Numbered from the stretch's first letter, positions 24,303 to 32,764 are shown. The stretch: DNA of 32,764 nucleotides from Alcanivorax sp. UBA4485 (GCA_002389055.1 DGNT01000149.1:1-32764); one strand, 5' to 3'. The notes: generated by a model from the letters alone, not told the origin. Numbers and translations: made by a program.

Positions 24303-24920
24303 ATGGCGGAGCGCGTGAACAAAAAAGCCAAAGCCCGGTGGCTCAAGCAACTTCACCAGTGGCACTGGATCAGCTCCGCTCTGTGCTTGATCAGCATGGT
24401 GCTGTTCAGTGTCACCGGGATCACCCTCAACCACGCGGCGGACATTGACGCCCAGCCGGTGATCACCGACCGCGAAGCGGTGCTGCCGCCGCCGTTGCTG
24501 GACACCCTGGCGCAAACGGAAAGCGGCCCCTTGCCGGAGCCGGTGCGCCAGTGGCTGGCGCGGGAGGTGGACATCCAGGTGGACCGCCGCGACGCGCAAT
24601 GGTCCGCCGCCGAGGTGTACCTGGCCCAGCCGCGTCCCGGCGGCGACGCCTGGCTGGCCATCGACCGGGGTAATGGCGAGCTGATTCACGAGGACACCGA
24701 CCGGGGCTGGGTGGCGTTTTTCAACGACCTGCACAAAGGCCGCCACAGCGGCGCCGTGTGGTTCTGGTTCATCGACGTGTTCGCCGTGGCGACGCTGCTG
24801 TTCGCCCTTACCGGCCTGGCGCTGATGGCGCTGCACGCCAAACGCCGGCCGGCCACCTGGCCGGTGACCGCCCTGGGCCTGATCGTGCCCTGGCTGTTGA
24901 TCGCCCTGTTCGTGCACTGA
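24303..24920 (+). CDS. PepSY-associated membrane protein
   Basis: The protein has 205 residues. It resembles PepSY_TM proteins found beside TonB-dependent receptors and ferric-siderophore reductases: KQLHQWHWISSALCLISMVLFSVTGITLNHA at the start, a periplasmic region (about 42-150) ending WVAFFNDLHKGRHSGAVW, and two more membrane helices. The histidines in the helices (His18, His20 and HAAD) fit heme or metal binding in the family. Likely role is reduction or processing of imported metal chelates at the inner membrane (inference). Divergent from the two-component system. Start ATG 24303 has a weak ribosome site; GTG 24315 is possible. Confidence 0.82.
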   Translation: MAERVNKKAKARWLKQLHQWHWISSALCLISMVLFSVTGITLNHAADIDAQPVITDREAVLPPPLLDTLAQTESGPLPEPVRQWLAREVDIQVDRRDAQWSAAEVYLAQPRPGGDAWLAIDRGNGELIHEDTDRGWVAFFNDLHKGRHSGAVWFWFIDVFAVATLLFALTGLALMALHAKRRPATWPVTALGLIVPWLLIALFVH

Positions 24921-24932
24921 CTGGAGAACACA

Positions 24933-25445
24933 ATGCGCCCCTGGCTTGCGCTTAGCACCACTGTTTCCGCCGCTCTGTTCGCCGGCGCCCTCACCGCGAA
25001 CGCCGGCGCCACCGAACTGCGCCTGGAGGTGGCAATCCCGCGCATGGCGGTGGCGGAATACCACGCGCCCTACCTGGCGTTCTGGCTGAAACACGCCGAC
25101 AGCGGCGAGATCGTGCCGCTGGGGCTGTGGTACGACGACCAGGAAAAATGGCTCAAGGATCTGCGCCTGTGGTGGCGCCGCACCGGGCGCACGCAAAGCG
25201 CCCCCTACGACGGCCTCACCGGCGCCACCCGCCGCCCTGGCACCCATTCAGTGGATTTCTCCGCACTGCCGGCGCTGGCCGGGCTACCCGCCGGCGACTA
25301 CGAGCTGGTGGTGGAAGCGGCCCGCGAAGTGGGCGGCCGTGAAGTGGTGCGTCTGCCGTTCCACTGGCCGGCGGACGACACCCGCACCGTTACCGCCAAA
25401 GGCGACACCGAACTCGGCACCGTCACCCTGCAGGTGGGGCCGTAA
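24933..25445 (+). CDS. DUF2271 periplasmic protein
   Basis: The protein has 170 residues with a signal peptide ending near ANAGA. The DUF2271 core is seen in YLAFWLKHADSGEIVPLGLWYDDQEKWLKDLRLWWRR, then TGATRRPGTHSVDFSALP, and a closing GDYELVVEAAREVGGREVVRLPFHW. Members accompany PepSY proteins and TonB receptors; function unestablished. GGAGAA lies before the ATG at 24933, and the 12-bp gap to the PepSY gene indicates one operon. Confidence 0.82.
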   Translation: MRPWLALSTTVSAALFAGALTANAGATELRLEVAIPRMAVAEYHAPYLAFWLKHADSGEIVPLGLWYDDQEKWLKDLRLWWRRTGRTQSAPYDGLTGATRRPGTHSVDFSALPALAGLPAGDYELVVEAAREVGGREVVRLPFHWPADDTRTVTAKGDTELGTVTLQVGP

Positions 25446-25470
25446 CCCTTATCCGTAAAGGAGTATCCTC

Positions 25471-26292
25471 ATGTCACGATCATTTATCGCCGGTGCCGCC
25501 GGCCTGGCCCTGGCCGGCGCCCTGCTGCTCAGCCCCGCCGCCCAGGCCCACAAACGCTGGCTGCTGCCCAGCCACACCGTGGTATCCGAAGCACAATGGA
25601 TCGCGGTGGACGCCAGCGTCTCCAACGACATCTTCGACGTGGACCGCCCCTACCCCCTGAAAGCGCTCGAAGCGGTGGGCCCGGACGGCAAACCGGCCAC
25701 CGTGGACAACCGCCTGGAAGGCCACCGGCGCAGCGTCTTCGACGTGGAACTGACCCAACCGGGCAGCTACCGCCTCACCCTGCCCGGCCAGTCCTACTTC
25801 CTGGCCTGGCAGGAAAACGGCGAACCACAACGGCGCCGTGGCTGGAACGGCGCCGACGCCCTGCTCGCCGAGCTGCCCGACAACGCGGAGCAAGTGGCGC
25901 TCACCGAAACCCACAGCCGCCTGGAAACCTTCATCACCATGGGCGCCCCCAACAGCACCGCCCTGAAACCGTCCGGCCAGGGCCTGGAACTGCAGCCGCT
26001 CACCCACCCCAACGACCTCTACGACAGCGAAAGCGCCCGCTTCCGCTTCCTGGTCGACGGCGAGCCCACCGAAGGCGTGGAAGTGGAACTGGTCCCCGCC
26101 GGCACCCGCTACCGCGACAGCCAGGACCACTGGACCCTGACCAGCGATGCCAAAGGTGAAATCACCATCGACTGGCCCGCCGCCGGCCGCTACTACCTGG
26201 AAGCCGGCTTCGCCGACAAACACCCCGACCACCCGAAAGCGCAGCAGCGCCGCCTGCAATACCTGGCCACCTTTGAGGTGCTGCCGCTTTAA
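25471..26292 (+). CDS. DUF4198 periplasmic protein
   Basis: The protein has 273 residues. A signal peptide ends in AQA, and the predicted mature chain starts with HKRWLLPSHT. The body is two beta-sandwich-like halves: SVFDVELTQPGSYRLTLPGQ and FRFLVDGEPTEGVEVELVPAG, with a final YYLEAGFADKH. DUF4198 proteins are related to NikM-type periplasmic metal-uptake components. The N-terminal histidine after cleavage could bind a metal ion; this is inference. The gene follows the DUF2271 gene by 25 bp with AAAGGAG before the ATG, and is the last of the three-gene operon, closed by the REP-like repeat. Confidence 0.85.
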   Translation: MSRSFIAGAAGLALAGALLLSPAAQAHKRWLLPSHTVVSEAQWIAVDASVSNDIFDVDRPYPLKALEAVGPDGKPATVDNRLEGHRRSVFDVELTQPGSYRLTLPGQSYFLAWQENGEPQRRRGWNGADALLAELPDNAEQVALTETHSRLETFITMGAPNSTALKPSGQGLELQPLTHPNDLYDSESARFRFLVDGEPTEGVEVELVPAGTRYRDSQDHWTLTSDAKGEITIDWPAAGRYYLEAGFADKHPDHPKAQQRRLQYLATFEVLPL

Positions 26293-26296
26293 GGTC

Positions 26297-26354
26297 TCTG
26301 GGATCCTGCCGGGCGGCTTTGCCGCCCTTTCGCGGGCGGGGCCCGCTCGCACCA
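26297..26354. repeat. REP-like double hairpin, copy 2
   Basis: Hairpins GGGCGGC/GCCGCCC (26311-26327, loop TTT) and GCGGGC/GCCCGC (26332-26346, loop GGG) follow TCTGGGATCC as in copy 1 at 14324. Two stem positions differ from copy 1 as paired, compensating changes. Confidence 0.7.
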
Positions 26355-26390
26355 GCCGATAAAAAGCGTGCAAAAACGCCACGCATCCCG

Positions 26391-26396
26391 TATAGT
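26391..26396 (+). promoter_or_regulatory. Possible -10 of the DEAD-box helicase gene
   Basis: TATAGT lies 91 bp upstream of the start codon. The -35 is poor. An untranslated leader of about 85 bases would result, as is common for cold-responsive helicase mRNAs. Confidence 0.35.
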
Positions 26397-26486
26397 CCGC
26401 ACCCCTTCATACAGGGCAGCGCCCGGCACAGCTCCTAATAGTTAGCAGCTTCAGGGCCACAAGCCCGCTCACTAATAGGTCTGTAC

Positions 26487-28127
26487 ATGTCGCAAAGTCC
26501 CTCAGGGTTTTCCACCCTGGGCCTGCCCGAGTCATTGCTCGGCGCCATCGCCCAACTCGGTTTCACCACCCCGTCACCGATTCAGGAACAAAGCATTCCG
26601 CCGCTGCTGGAAGGTCGTGACCTGCTCGGTCAGGCGCAAACCGGCACCGGTAAAACCGCCGCCTTCGGCCTGCCCCTGCTGGCGCGCCTGGACCCGGCAC
26701 TGAAAGCACCGCAAATGCTGGTGCTGGCCCCCACCCGCGAGCTCGCCATTCAGGTGGCCGCCGCCCTGGAAACCTTCGCCACCGGCCTCAAAGGCCTGGA
26801 CGTCGTGCCGATTTACGGCGGCGGCGGTTACCGCGATCAATTGAAAGCGCTGAAAAACGGCGCCCAGGTGATCGTCGGTACCCCCGGCCGGGTGATGGAC
26901 CACATGGAGCGCGGCAGCCTGCGCATGGACGAACTGCGCTGTCTGGTACTCGACGAAGCCGACGAAATGCTGCGCATGGGTTTCATCGACGACGTGCGCT
27001 GGGTGCTGGAACGTACCCCGGACGCCTGCCAGCTGGCGCTGTTCTCCGCCACCATGCCGGCGGCGATCAAAACCATCGCCAAGAAACACCTGAAAAACCC
27101 GGAATGGATCCGCGTGGAGGGCTCGTCCTCCAGCACCGGCGCCAACATCCGCCAGCGTTACTGGCCGGTGGCCGGCATCAACAAGCTGGACGCGCTGTGC
27201 CGCATTCTGGAAGCGGAAGAGCACGACGGTGTGATCGTCTTCACGCGCACCAAGCACGCCACCCTGAGCCTGGCGGACCAGCTGCAGGGCCGTGGTTTCC
27301 GCGTCGAAGCGCTGAACGGTGACATTCCCCAGGCACAGCGGGAAACCACCGTGGCGCGGCTGCGCGACAAGCGCATCGACCTGTTGGTGGCCACCGACGT
27401 GGTCGCCCGGGGCCTGGACGTACCGCGTATTACCCACGTGTTCAACTACGACATGCCCACCGACACCGAAGCCTATGTGCACCGCATCGGCCGCACCGGC
27501 CGTGCCGGCCGCCCGGGTGAGGCGATTCTGTTCGTGGCACGCCGCGAACAGGGCATGCTGCGCGGTATCGAGCGCGCCACCGGCCAGCGCCTGGATGCCA
27601 TGGCCCTGCCGTCCGTGGACGACCTCAACAAGCAGCGCCTGAACAGCTTCCGTGAGCGTCTCGCCAAGGGTCTGGAGCATCCCGAAATCGATGCCAACCG
27701 CGCCCTGGTGGCGGAACTGACCTCGGACCTGTCCATGAGTGAAGCGGACCTGGCGGCGGTGCTGGCCAGCCTGCTGTTCCAGAAGGAGCCTCTGTTCCTG
27801 AAAGCGGCGCCGGAAGGCAAGCCGTTCCAGGACGGCGGCAAGGCACCGCGCAAAGCCGAGCGCAACAAGGGCCCCAAGGCCGCTCGCGATACCGGTCCGA
27901 TGAAGATTTATCGGGTCGAGGTGGGCGAGACCCACGGCGTGCGCCCGGGCAATCTGGTGGGCGCGATCGCCAATGAAGGCGGGTTATCCAGCGCGCAGAT
28001 CGGCGCCATTCGGATTCACAGTGACCACAGCACGGTGCAACTGCCGGAGGGTCTCAGCACCCGCCAGCTGCACCAGCTGCGCACCGCCCGCGTGTGTCAG
28101 CGGGCGCTGGGGCTCGAGGCGGTCTAA
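26487..28127 (+). CDS. deaD: DEAD-box RNA helicase with DbpA-like RNA-binding domain (DeaD/CsdA-like)
   Basis: The protein has 546 residues. The Q motif (GFSTLGLPESLLGAI, then PSPIQEQSIP), Walker A AQTGTGKT (50-57), DEAD (155-158), SAT (186-188) and HRIGRTGR (about 331-338) give a complete helicase core. The tail after a basic linker (PRKAERNKGPKAARD) is a DbpA-type RNA-recognition fold, MKIYRVEVGETHGVRPGNLVG. The order matches CsdA/DeaD (ribosome assembly and mRNA unwinding at low temperature), but the protein is shorter than the E. coli one (629), lacking its basic C-terminal extension. Another DEAD-box paralogue cannot be excluded. Confidence 0.88.
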   Translation: MSQSPSGFSTLGLPESLLGAIAQLGFTTPSPIQEQSIPPLLEGRDLLGQAQTGTGKTAAFGLPLLARLDPALKAPQMLVLAPTRELAIQVAAALETFATGLKGLDVVPIYGGGGYRDQLKALKNGAQVIVGTPGRVMDHMERGSLRMDELRCLVLDEADEMLRMGFIDDVRWVLERTPDACQLALFSATMPAAIKTIAKKHLKNPEWIRVEGSSSSTGANIRQRYWPVAGINKLDALCRILEAEEHDGVIVFTRTKHATLSLADQLQGRGFRVEALNGDIPQAQRETTVARLRDKRIDLLVATDVVARGLDVPRITHVFNYDMPTDTEAYVHRIGRTGRAGRPGEAILFVARREQGMLRGIERATGQRLDAMALPSVDDLNKQRLNSFRERLAKGLEHPEIDANRALVAELTSDLSMSEADLAAVLASLLFQKEPLFLKAAPEGKPFQDGGKAPRKAERNKGPKAARDTGPMKIYRVEVGETHGVRPGNLVGAIANEGGLSSAQIGAIRIHSDHSTVQLPEGLSTRQLHQLRTARVCQRALGLEAV

Positions 28128-28129
28128 AA

Positions 28130-28339
28130 CTAGGTATCCACCCGGAAGCCCACTTTCACGACCACCTGGAAGTGGGCGACCTGGCCGTTCTCCACATGGC
28201 CCCGGGTCTCCTGCACTTCAAACCATTCCACGTTATTGACGCTCTTGCCCGCCGCGGCGATGGCGTTGCGTACCGCGTCCTCGATGCTGTCCTTGGAAGA
28301 ACCTACCAGCTCAAGTTTTTTATAAACGTGCTCGCTCAT
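28130..28339 (-). CDS. Dodecin-family flavin-binding protein
   Basis: The protein has 69 residues. The sequence KKLELVGSSKDSIEDAVRNAI, then NNVEWFEVQETRG, then FQVVVKVGF matches the whole dodecin fold. Dodecins assemble as hollow dodecamers that store or buffer flavin; the Trp in VEWFEV and the Gln in EVQETRG are positions that stack on the ring. ATG 28339 has AGGAGA upstream. It ends 2 bp from the convergent helicase gene, so there is no room for a terminator between them. Confidence 0.92.
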   Translation of the reverse strand: MSEHVYKKLELVGSSKDSIEDAVRNAIAAAGKSVNNVEWFEVQETRGHVENGQVAHFQVVVKVGFRVDT

Positions 28340-28445
28340 ACGTCTCTCCTTTCTCATCCATGTAGTCCATGCCTGATCTCCAGAGTGCCTGTTTTCAAGG
28401 CGCGACGTTGGCGAAACAAGTAAAAAGTTTGGAAAACAAAAGCGC

Positions 28446-29171
28446 TCAGCGCGCCCGACGCGGGATCATCAACTCGGATACCGGCAGTTTTTCCGGCCGG
28501 AATTGATTGACCGGCTGATCGGCGGCGAAGCCCAGAGACACGCCGCACAGCAGCTGGTAATGGCGGGGAATACGGAATCGTTTCTCCAGCGGTGAGCGCC
28601 ACAACCCCAACGCCCCCTGGGCGCAGCTGGCGAGCCCTTCGTCGGTGGCGGCCAGCATCAGCGTTTGCAGAAAAATGCCGGCGTCGAGGACGCTGTACAC
28701 GCCCAGCCCTTTATGCACGAACAGGAACAGCGCGGTGGGCGCGCCGAAGAAACGGAAATTGGCGGCCATCTGCTGGTGCCGCGCCTGTTTGTCGTCACGG
28801 CCGATGCCGAGATGCCGGTACAGGCCCTTGCCGGTGGCCACGCGGCGTGGCTGCAAATCGTCCGGGTAATTGATCACCGGCCGGAAATCGCCGTCCGGCA
28901 ACGCCGACGACCGGCGCACGGCGGCCAGCGCCTTTTTCCACGCCGGCGCGCGCTGCAGTGGTGCCAGCCGCTCAAAGCGCTCACTGAGTTCATCGCCCAG
29001 GCTTTTCAGCTCGGCGCCCTGGGCCAGGGCGATCTGGTAGGGCTGGGTGTTGGACCAGCTGGGTGAGGCGGCGGCCCGCTCCAGCACGCGTTGCAGGCGG
29101 TCTTCGGGGATCGGCTCGCTGGTGAATGCCCGGGCGCTGTGGCGGGCGTTGAGCACATCAATGAATTCCAT
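28446..29171 (-). CDS. Nitroreductase-family flavoprotein
   Basis: The protein has 241 residues. It starts with MEFIDVLNARHSARAF, the arginine/serine FMN-binding start of the nitroreductase fold, followed by SPSWSNTQPYQI. Later VYSVLDAGIFLQTLMLAATDEGLASCAQG is the second family segment, contacting FMN and lining the dimer interface. These enzymes reduce nitro groups, quinones or enones with NAD(P)H. The substrate is not predictable. ATG 29171 has AGGAAA upstream; the frame extends further but without homology. The neighbouring dodecin gene on the same strand gives a flavin-related pair, perhaps by chance. Confidence 0.88.
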   Translation of the reverse strand: MEFIDVLNARHSARAFTSEPIPEDRLQRVLERAAASPSWSNTQPYQIALAQGAELKSLGDELSERFERLAPLQRAPAWKKALAAVRRSSALPDGDFRPVINYPDDLQPRRVATGKGLYRHLGIGRDDKQARHQQMAANFRFFGAPTALFLFVHKGLGVYSVLDAGIFLQTLMLAATDEGLASCAQGALGLWRSPLEKRFRIPRHYQLLCGVSLGFAADQPVNQFRPEKLPVSELMIPRRAR

Positions 29172-29271
29172 GAACAGGGTTTCCTGGGCAGCCTGGGAGT
29201 GGCGCCAGTGTGACAAATCATTAAACTGCGCCGCCATGACCAAGATGAAAGTAGGGCTGGGAGAACCGGCC

Positions 29272-29766
29272 ATGGGTAGCGACATGCAGCGCGGCGCCAA
29301 CTTCTCACGCTGCCGTCGCTATCGCTACGCGCTGTGGCGGCGCTGGGCGCCCGGCGACGACTACGTGCTGCTGGTGGGCCTGAACCCGTCCACCGCCGAC
29401 CATCGCCGTGACGACCCCACCATCCGCCGCTGCATCGGCTTCGCCCGCGACTGGGGCTATTCCGGCCTGTGCGTGGCCAACCTGTTCGCGTTCCGAGCCA
29501 CCTACCCGCGCGACCTGTTCGCCGCCGACGACCCGGTGGGGCCGCGCAACGACGCCTGGCTGCGCCACCTCGGCCGCGACGCCGCCCTGGTGGTGGCCGG
29601 CTGGGGCAACCACGGCCGTAACGGCGACCGCGCCGAGTACGTGCGCCGCCAGCTGCCGGCACTGCATTGCCTGCGCCTGAACGGCTCCGGCGAACCCGCC
29701 CACCCGCTCTATCTGCCGAAAACGTTAACGCCGTTCCCGATGCCCGCTTTCACGGACGAAACGTGA
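29272..29766 (+). CDS. DUF1643 protein
   Basis: The protein has 164 residues. Family motifs are complete: YRYALWRRW, LLVGLNPSTADHRRDDPTIRRC, FARDWGYSGLCVANLFAFRAT, and LVVAGWGNHG. DUF1643 is a small cytoplasmic family of unknown biochemical role; the NPSTAD...DPT segment looks like a nucleotide or phosphate pocket. ATG 29272 is preferred because GGGAG lies eight bases upstream; in-frame ATGs at 29236 and 29245 give a longer start without good ribosome sites. Divergent from the nitroreductase. Confidence 0.85.
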   Translation: MGSDMQRGANFSRCRRYRYALWRRWAPGDDYVLLVGLNPSTADHRRDDPTIRRCIGFARDWGYSGLCVANLFAFRATYPRDLFAADDPVGPRNDAWLRHLGRDAALVVAGWGNHGRNGDRAEYVRRQLPALHCLRLNGSGEPAHPLYLPKTLTPFPMPAFTDET

Positions 29767-29860
29767 AGCGTAGTCTGGACCGGCCCTGAAAAGATTGGCA
29801 GCCCCTTCACCCCGACGGCTTTAACCTCAACAGCCTGGATCACCAAGGGGGAACATACCG

Positions 29861-30316
29861 GTGTCCGACCGTTTTCTGAGACGTAATAAAATGATGGCCC
29901 GCGGTCTTGGTATCGGCGGCCTGATTCCTTTCTATGCACTGGCGCTGCTGAGCTGGAATGACAGCCTGTGTGCCTGGGCACTGGACTCGGTCACCGGCTA
30001 CGCCGCTGTCATCCTCGCCTTCCTGGGCGCGGTGCACTGGGGCCGCGCGCTCGCCGATCTGGATCAGCGCAACCATATCGGCACGCTGCTGTTCGGCATC
30101 ATGCCGGCCATGATCGGCTGGCTGGCGGTGATGCTGCCGGTGGAATTCGGCCTGCCGATGCTGATCGCCGGTCTGGTGTTCGTGTGGGGCTCGGAGCAGA
30201 TGGTGTTCTTCGAAGTGCTGCCGGACTGGTACCGGCATCTGCGCCATCTGCTCACCGCCGCCGCGGTGCTGGCCCTGGTGATCGCCTGGGCGGCGGCCAT
30301 GATGTCGATGTTCTGA
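29861..30316 (+). CDS. DUF3429 membrane protein
   Basis: The protein has 151 residues and four to five membrane helices. Family markers are GLIPFYALALLSW, YAAVILAFLGAVHWGRAL, and MIGWLAVMLPVE. No function is established. GTG 29861 is the start, preceded by AAGGGGGA nine bases upstream. It is 58 bp from the downstream cti gene and could share a transcript with it. Confidence 0.85.
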   Translation: MSDRFLRRNKMMARGLGIGGLIPFYALALLSWNDSLCAWALDSVTGYAAVILAFLGAVHWGRALADLDQRNHIGTLLFGIMPAMIGWLAVMLPVEFGLPMLIAGLVFVWGSEQMVFFEVLPDWYRHLRHLLTAAAVLALVIAWAAAMMSMF

Positions 30317-30374
30317 ATCGCCTACGCCTGACCGGTCCGCTACACTCTCCCGGGGATGAAAACTGGAGGGACCC

Positions 30375-32726
30375 ATGGCCAACGCCGCACGCTCGCCCTT
30401 GATCGGGGCCATACTGTTGATTTTGCCGCTGCTGGCCGCCTGCGACGAGGCGCCGGCGGCGTCCGATACCCCGCCCCCCGCCGCGCCGGTGAGTTTCAAC
30501 CAGCAGATCCGGCCGGTCATCGAGCAGAAGTGTATTGCCTGCCACGGCTGCTACGACGCCCCCTGCCAGTTGAAACTGGAAACCGCCGCCGGCCTCGACC
30601 GGGGCGCCTCGTCCATGTCGGTGTACGCCCAGCGCACCGAAGCGGCCGGGCCCACCCGCCTGTTCACCGACGCACAAACCACCGCCGAGTGGCGCGAGCG
30701 CGGTTTCTTTTCGGTGATTGACAGCAAACGCGGGCTGGAAGAATCGCTGCTCTACCGGATGCTGGAACTGGGCCGGGCCCACCGTTTCGAGCCCGGTGAA
30801 CGCCTGCCGGAAGACATCGCCCTGGGATTGAAACGGGACAACCAGTGCCCGGCGCCGGACGAAATGGACGACTACGCCGACAAGCATCCCCTGGGCGGCA
30901 TGCCGCTGGGCACCCCGGCCCTCAGTGACGATGAATTCAACACCCTGCGCGCCTGGCTGGCCCAGGGCGCGCCCCCCGGCGACGACCGGGTGACCCTGTC
31001 CGAGCGGGAACGCGAGCAGGTGCGCGCCTGGGAAACCTGGTTCAACCGGGACGGCAAGCGCCAGCAACTGGCGGCCCGCTGGCTCTACGAACACCTGTTT
31101 CTGGCGCATCTGTATTTCGACCAGGGCGAGGACCGCAAACCGGACCATTTCTTCACCCTGGAACGCTCCCTCACGCCACCCGGCGAACCGGTGCGCCCGG
31201 TGGCCGCCCGGCGCCCCAACGACGCCCCCGGCGACCGCTTCTGGTATCGCCTGCGCCCGGTGACCGGCACCCTGGTTCACAAGACCCATATCACCTTCGC
31301 CCTCAGCGACGCCAAGCGCCGGCGCATGGAAAGCCTGCTGTTCGACACGCCCTGGGACATCGACACCCTGCCCGGTTACAGCGAAGAGGAACGGGCCAAC
31401 CCCTTCACCACCTTCGCCGCCCTGCCGGCCCGGGCGCGCTACCAGATCATGCTCGACGACGCTGAGTACTTCGTGCGCACCTTCATTCGCGGCCCGGTGT
31501 GCCGTGGACAGATCGCCACCGACGTGATCCGTGACCGTTTCTGGGCGGTGTTCCAGGACCCGGACCACGACCTCTACATCACCGACGCCGACTACCGCGC
31601 CAAGGTCTCCGACCTGATCGCCCTGCCCGGCCAGGAAGACAGCCTGCTCAAGCTGGGCCCGGAGTGGCTCAAATACACCCAGCGCCGTAACGATTATCTG
31701 CGCCACAGAGCCCAGGCCTACCGCACCGAACAACCGCTAGGGCCGGGCTGGAACGACATCTGGGCCGGCGGGGGCGACAACCCCAATGCCCTGCTCACCA
31801 TCTTCCGCCACCACGACAATTCCTCGGTGCGCAAAGGGCTGATCGGCGACTACCCGCTGACCAGCTGGGTGATGGACTACCCGCTGTTCGAGCGCACCTA
31901 CTACAGCCTGGTGGCCAACTTCGACGTGTTCGGCTCGGTATCGCACAAGGCACAGACGCGGCTCTACTTCGACCTGATCCGTAACGGCGCGGAGCAGAAC
32001 ACCCTGCGCTTTCTGCCCGCCGAGGCCCGCAAACCGGTGCTCAAAAACTGGTACCAGAAAACCGGCCAGCTCAAGCTGCTGGTGAGCTACGAGGACGTGG
32101 ACACCGACGTGCCCACGGCGATCGACTACCGCAGCGCCACGCCCATGAACGAATTCAACGCCGGCCTGCTGGCACAATTCGGCGCCCTCAACGCCCGCCC
32201 GGATCCGATCAACCGCTGCGACGGCGACAACTGCAGCCGCGCCGACGCCACCGCCCTGCAACGGGACGTGGAGCAGGCACTGAGCGCGATCGCCTCGCAG
32301 CCGGCGGCGCGCCTGCCGGTGGTCGACCATATGCCGGAAGCCAGCCTGCTGCTGGTGGACGGCGACAACGGCGAGCAGGCAGTGTATTCCCTGCTGCGCA
32401 ACCGCGCCCACTCCAACGTCGCCTTTATGTTCGGCGAATCCCTCCGCTACCAGCCGGAGCGGGACACCCTCACGGTCTACCCCGGCGTTCTGCTGAGCTA
32501 CCCCAACTTCATTTTCCGGGTGGCGCACGATGATCTGGACGCGTTCACCAGGGCCATGCAGGCGGTGGAGAGCGAGAAGGATTTCACCGGCCTGGTGGAA
32601 CGGTTCGGGGTGCGGCGCACGCAGACCGACTTCTGGACCCACTTCCACGCGCCGCTGCGCTACATGGAAGCGCACGAGCCCACCCAGGCCGGCATTCTCG
32701 ATCTGAACCGCTATCTGAATCTGTAG
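30375..32726 (+). CDS. cti: Fatty acid cis/trans isomerase Cti
   Basis: The protein has 783 residues, the usual Cti length. The signal sequence ends in LAAC (Cys23), which may be lipidated; the protein acts in the periplasm. The heme c motif CIACH (53-57) is followed by GCYDAPCQLKLE, both family hallmarks. Cti converts cis-unsaturated fatty acids of membrane lipids into trans, lowering fluidity within minutes of solvent or heat stress without new lipid synthesis. Other conserved blocks are RLFTDAQTTAEWRERGFFSV, FVRTFIRGPVCRGQIATDVI and GSVSHKAQTRLYFDLIRNGAE. Good ribosome site (GGAGGGA) before ATG 30375. The protein is regulated by substrate access in known species, so no special promoter is expected. 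Confidence 0.95.
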   Translation: MANAARSPLIGAILLILPLLAACDEAPAASDTPPPAAPVSFNQQIRPVIEQKCIACHGCYDAPCQLKLETAAGLDRGASSMSVYAQRTEAAGPTRLFTDAQTTAEWRERGFFSVIDSKRGLEESLLYRMLELGRAHRFEPGERLPEDIALGLKRDNQCPAPDEMDDYADKHPLGGMPLGTPALSDDEFNTLRAWLAQGAPPGDDRVTLSEREREQVRAWETWFNRDGKRQQLAARWLYEHLFLAHLYFDQGEDRKPDHFFTLERSLTPPGEPVRPVAARRPNDAPGDRFWYRLRPVTGTLVHKTHITFALSDAKRRRMESLLFDTPWDIDTLPGYSEEERANPFTTFAALPARARYQIMLDDAEYFVRTFIRGPVCRGQIATDVIRDRFWAVFQDPDHDLYITDADYRAKVSDLIALPGQEDSLLKLGPEWLKYTQRRNDYLRHRAQAYRTEQPLGPGWNDIWAGGGDNPNALLTIFRHHDNSSVRKGLIGDYPLTSWVMDYPLFERTYYSLVANFDVFGSVSHKAQTRLYFDLIRNGAEQNTLRFLPAEARKPVLKNWYQKTGQLKLLVSYEDVDTDVPTAIDYRSATPMNEFNAGLLAQFGALNARPDPINRCDGDNCSRADATALQRDVEQALSAIASQPAARLPVVDHMPEASLLLVDGDNGEQAVYSLLRNRAHSNVAFMFGESLRYQPERDTLTVYPGVLLSYPNFIFRVAHDDLDAFTRAMQAVESEKDFTGLVERFGVRRTQTDFWTHFHAPLRYMEAHEPTQAGILDLNRYLNL

Positions 32727-32764
32727 AATGGTCCTGGCGGTTTTATGACCCGTGGCGGTTCCGC

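Noticed and set aside
30252..31733. 493-codon - strand frame opposite cti
   Set aside because: Cti has its heme motif and full length on the + strand; the shadow has no family features.
1..32764. CRISPR arrays, tRNA or rRNA genes
   Set aside because: No regularly spaced repeats, cloverleaf sequences or rRNA-like conserved stretches were seen.

Overview
The window is GC-rich chromosomal DNA from a gammaproteobacterium. FadA, LpoB with its YcfL and COG3014 neighbours, YbiT, an iron-sulfur type CysH and a Cti cis/trans fatty-acid isomerase suggest a marine hydrocarbon degrader such as Alcanivorax or a relative. That taxonomic guess is inference. I see no rRNA, tRNA, CRISPR array or complete insertion sequence.

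Layout. (1) 1-2400: the 3' end of fadA with its terminator, then an MFS drug-efflux pump. (2) 2400-8140: an accessory island. It holds a decayed ParE/RelE toxin with an antitoxin stub (+ strand). On the - strand it holds an orphan XRE antitoxin-like regulator, a NERD-nuclease/SF1 helicase and an AT-rich SF1 helicase whose N-terminus looks like a RelE-type toxin. The two helicase genes are 55 bp apart in one direction and are my best candidate for an undescribed defence or genome-maintenance system. (3) 8170-14310: an AHSA1/SRPBCC protein and an unrecognised lipoprotein (- strand), then a tight five-gene envelope cluster (LpoB, a COG3014-like lipoprotein, YcfL-like, a periplasmic protein, a PDZ/glycine-zipper lipoprotein). 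(4) 14390-20065: YbiT ABC-F ATPase, DUF1275 membrane protein, CysH, DUF4168 protein, and an unusual fusion of a LuxR-type HTH to an alpha/beta hydrolase. (5) 20070-26292: a metal (probably iron) uptake locus. A TonB-dependent receptor and a two-component system lie on the - strand; a PepSY membrane protein, a DUF2271 protein and a DUF4198 protein lie divergently on the + strand. Fur-box-like sites stand in front of the receptor and the response regulator, and a perfect 15-bp palindrome stands in front of the PepSY gene. (6) 26487-32726: a DeaD-like RNA helicase, dodecin, a nitroreductase, DUF1643 and DUF3429 proteins, and the Cti isomerase.

Working together: region 5 is the clearest functional unit. 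The two-component system and Fur-like sites would control a receptor for outer-membrane uptake plus periplasmic and inner-membrane partners. Region 3 probably supports peptidoglycan synthesis through LpoB activation of PBP1b. FadA and Cti fit a lipid- and solvent-exposed lifestyle. Two REP-like double hairpins (14324 and 26297) show compensatory base changes, and two related terminators lie on either side of a block containing the MFS gene and most of the island.
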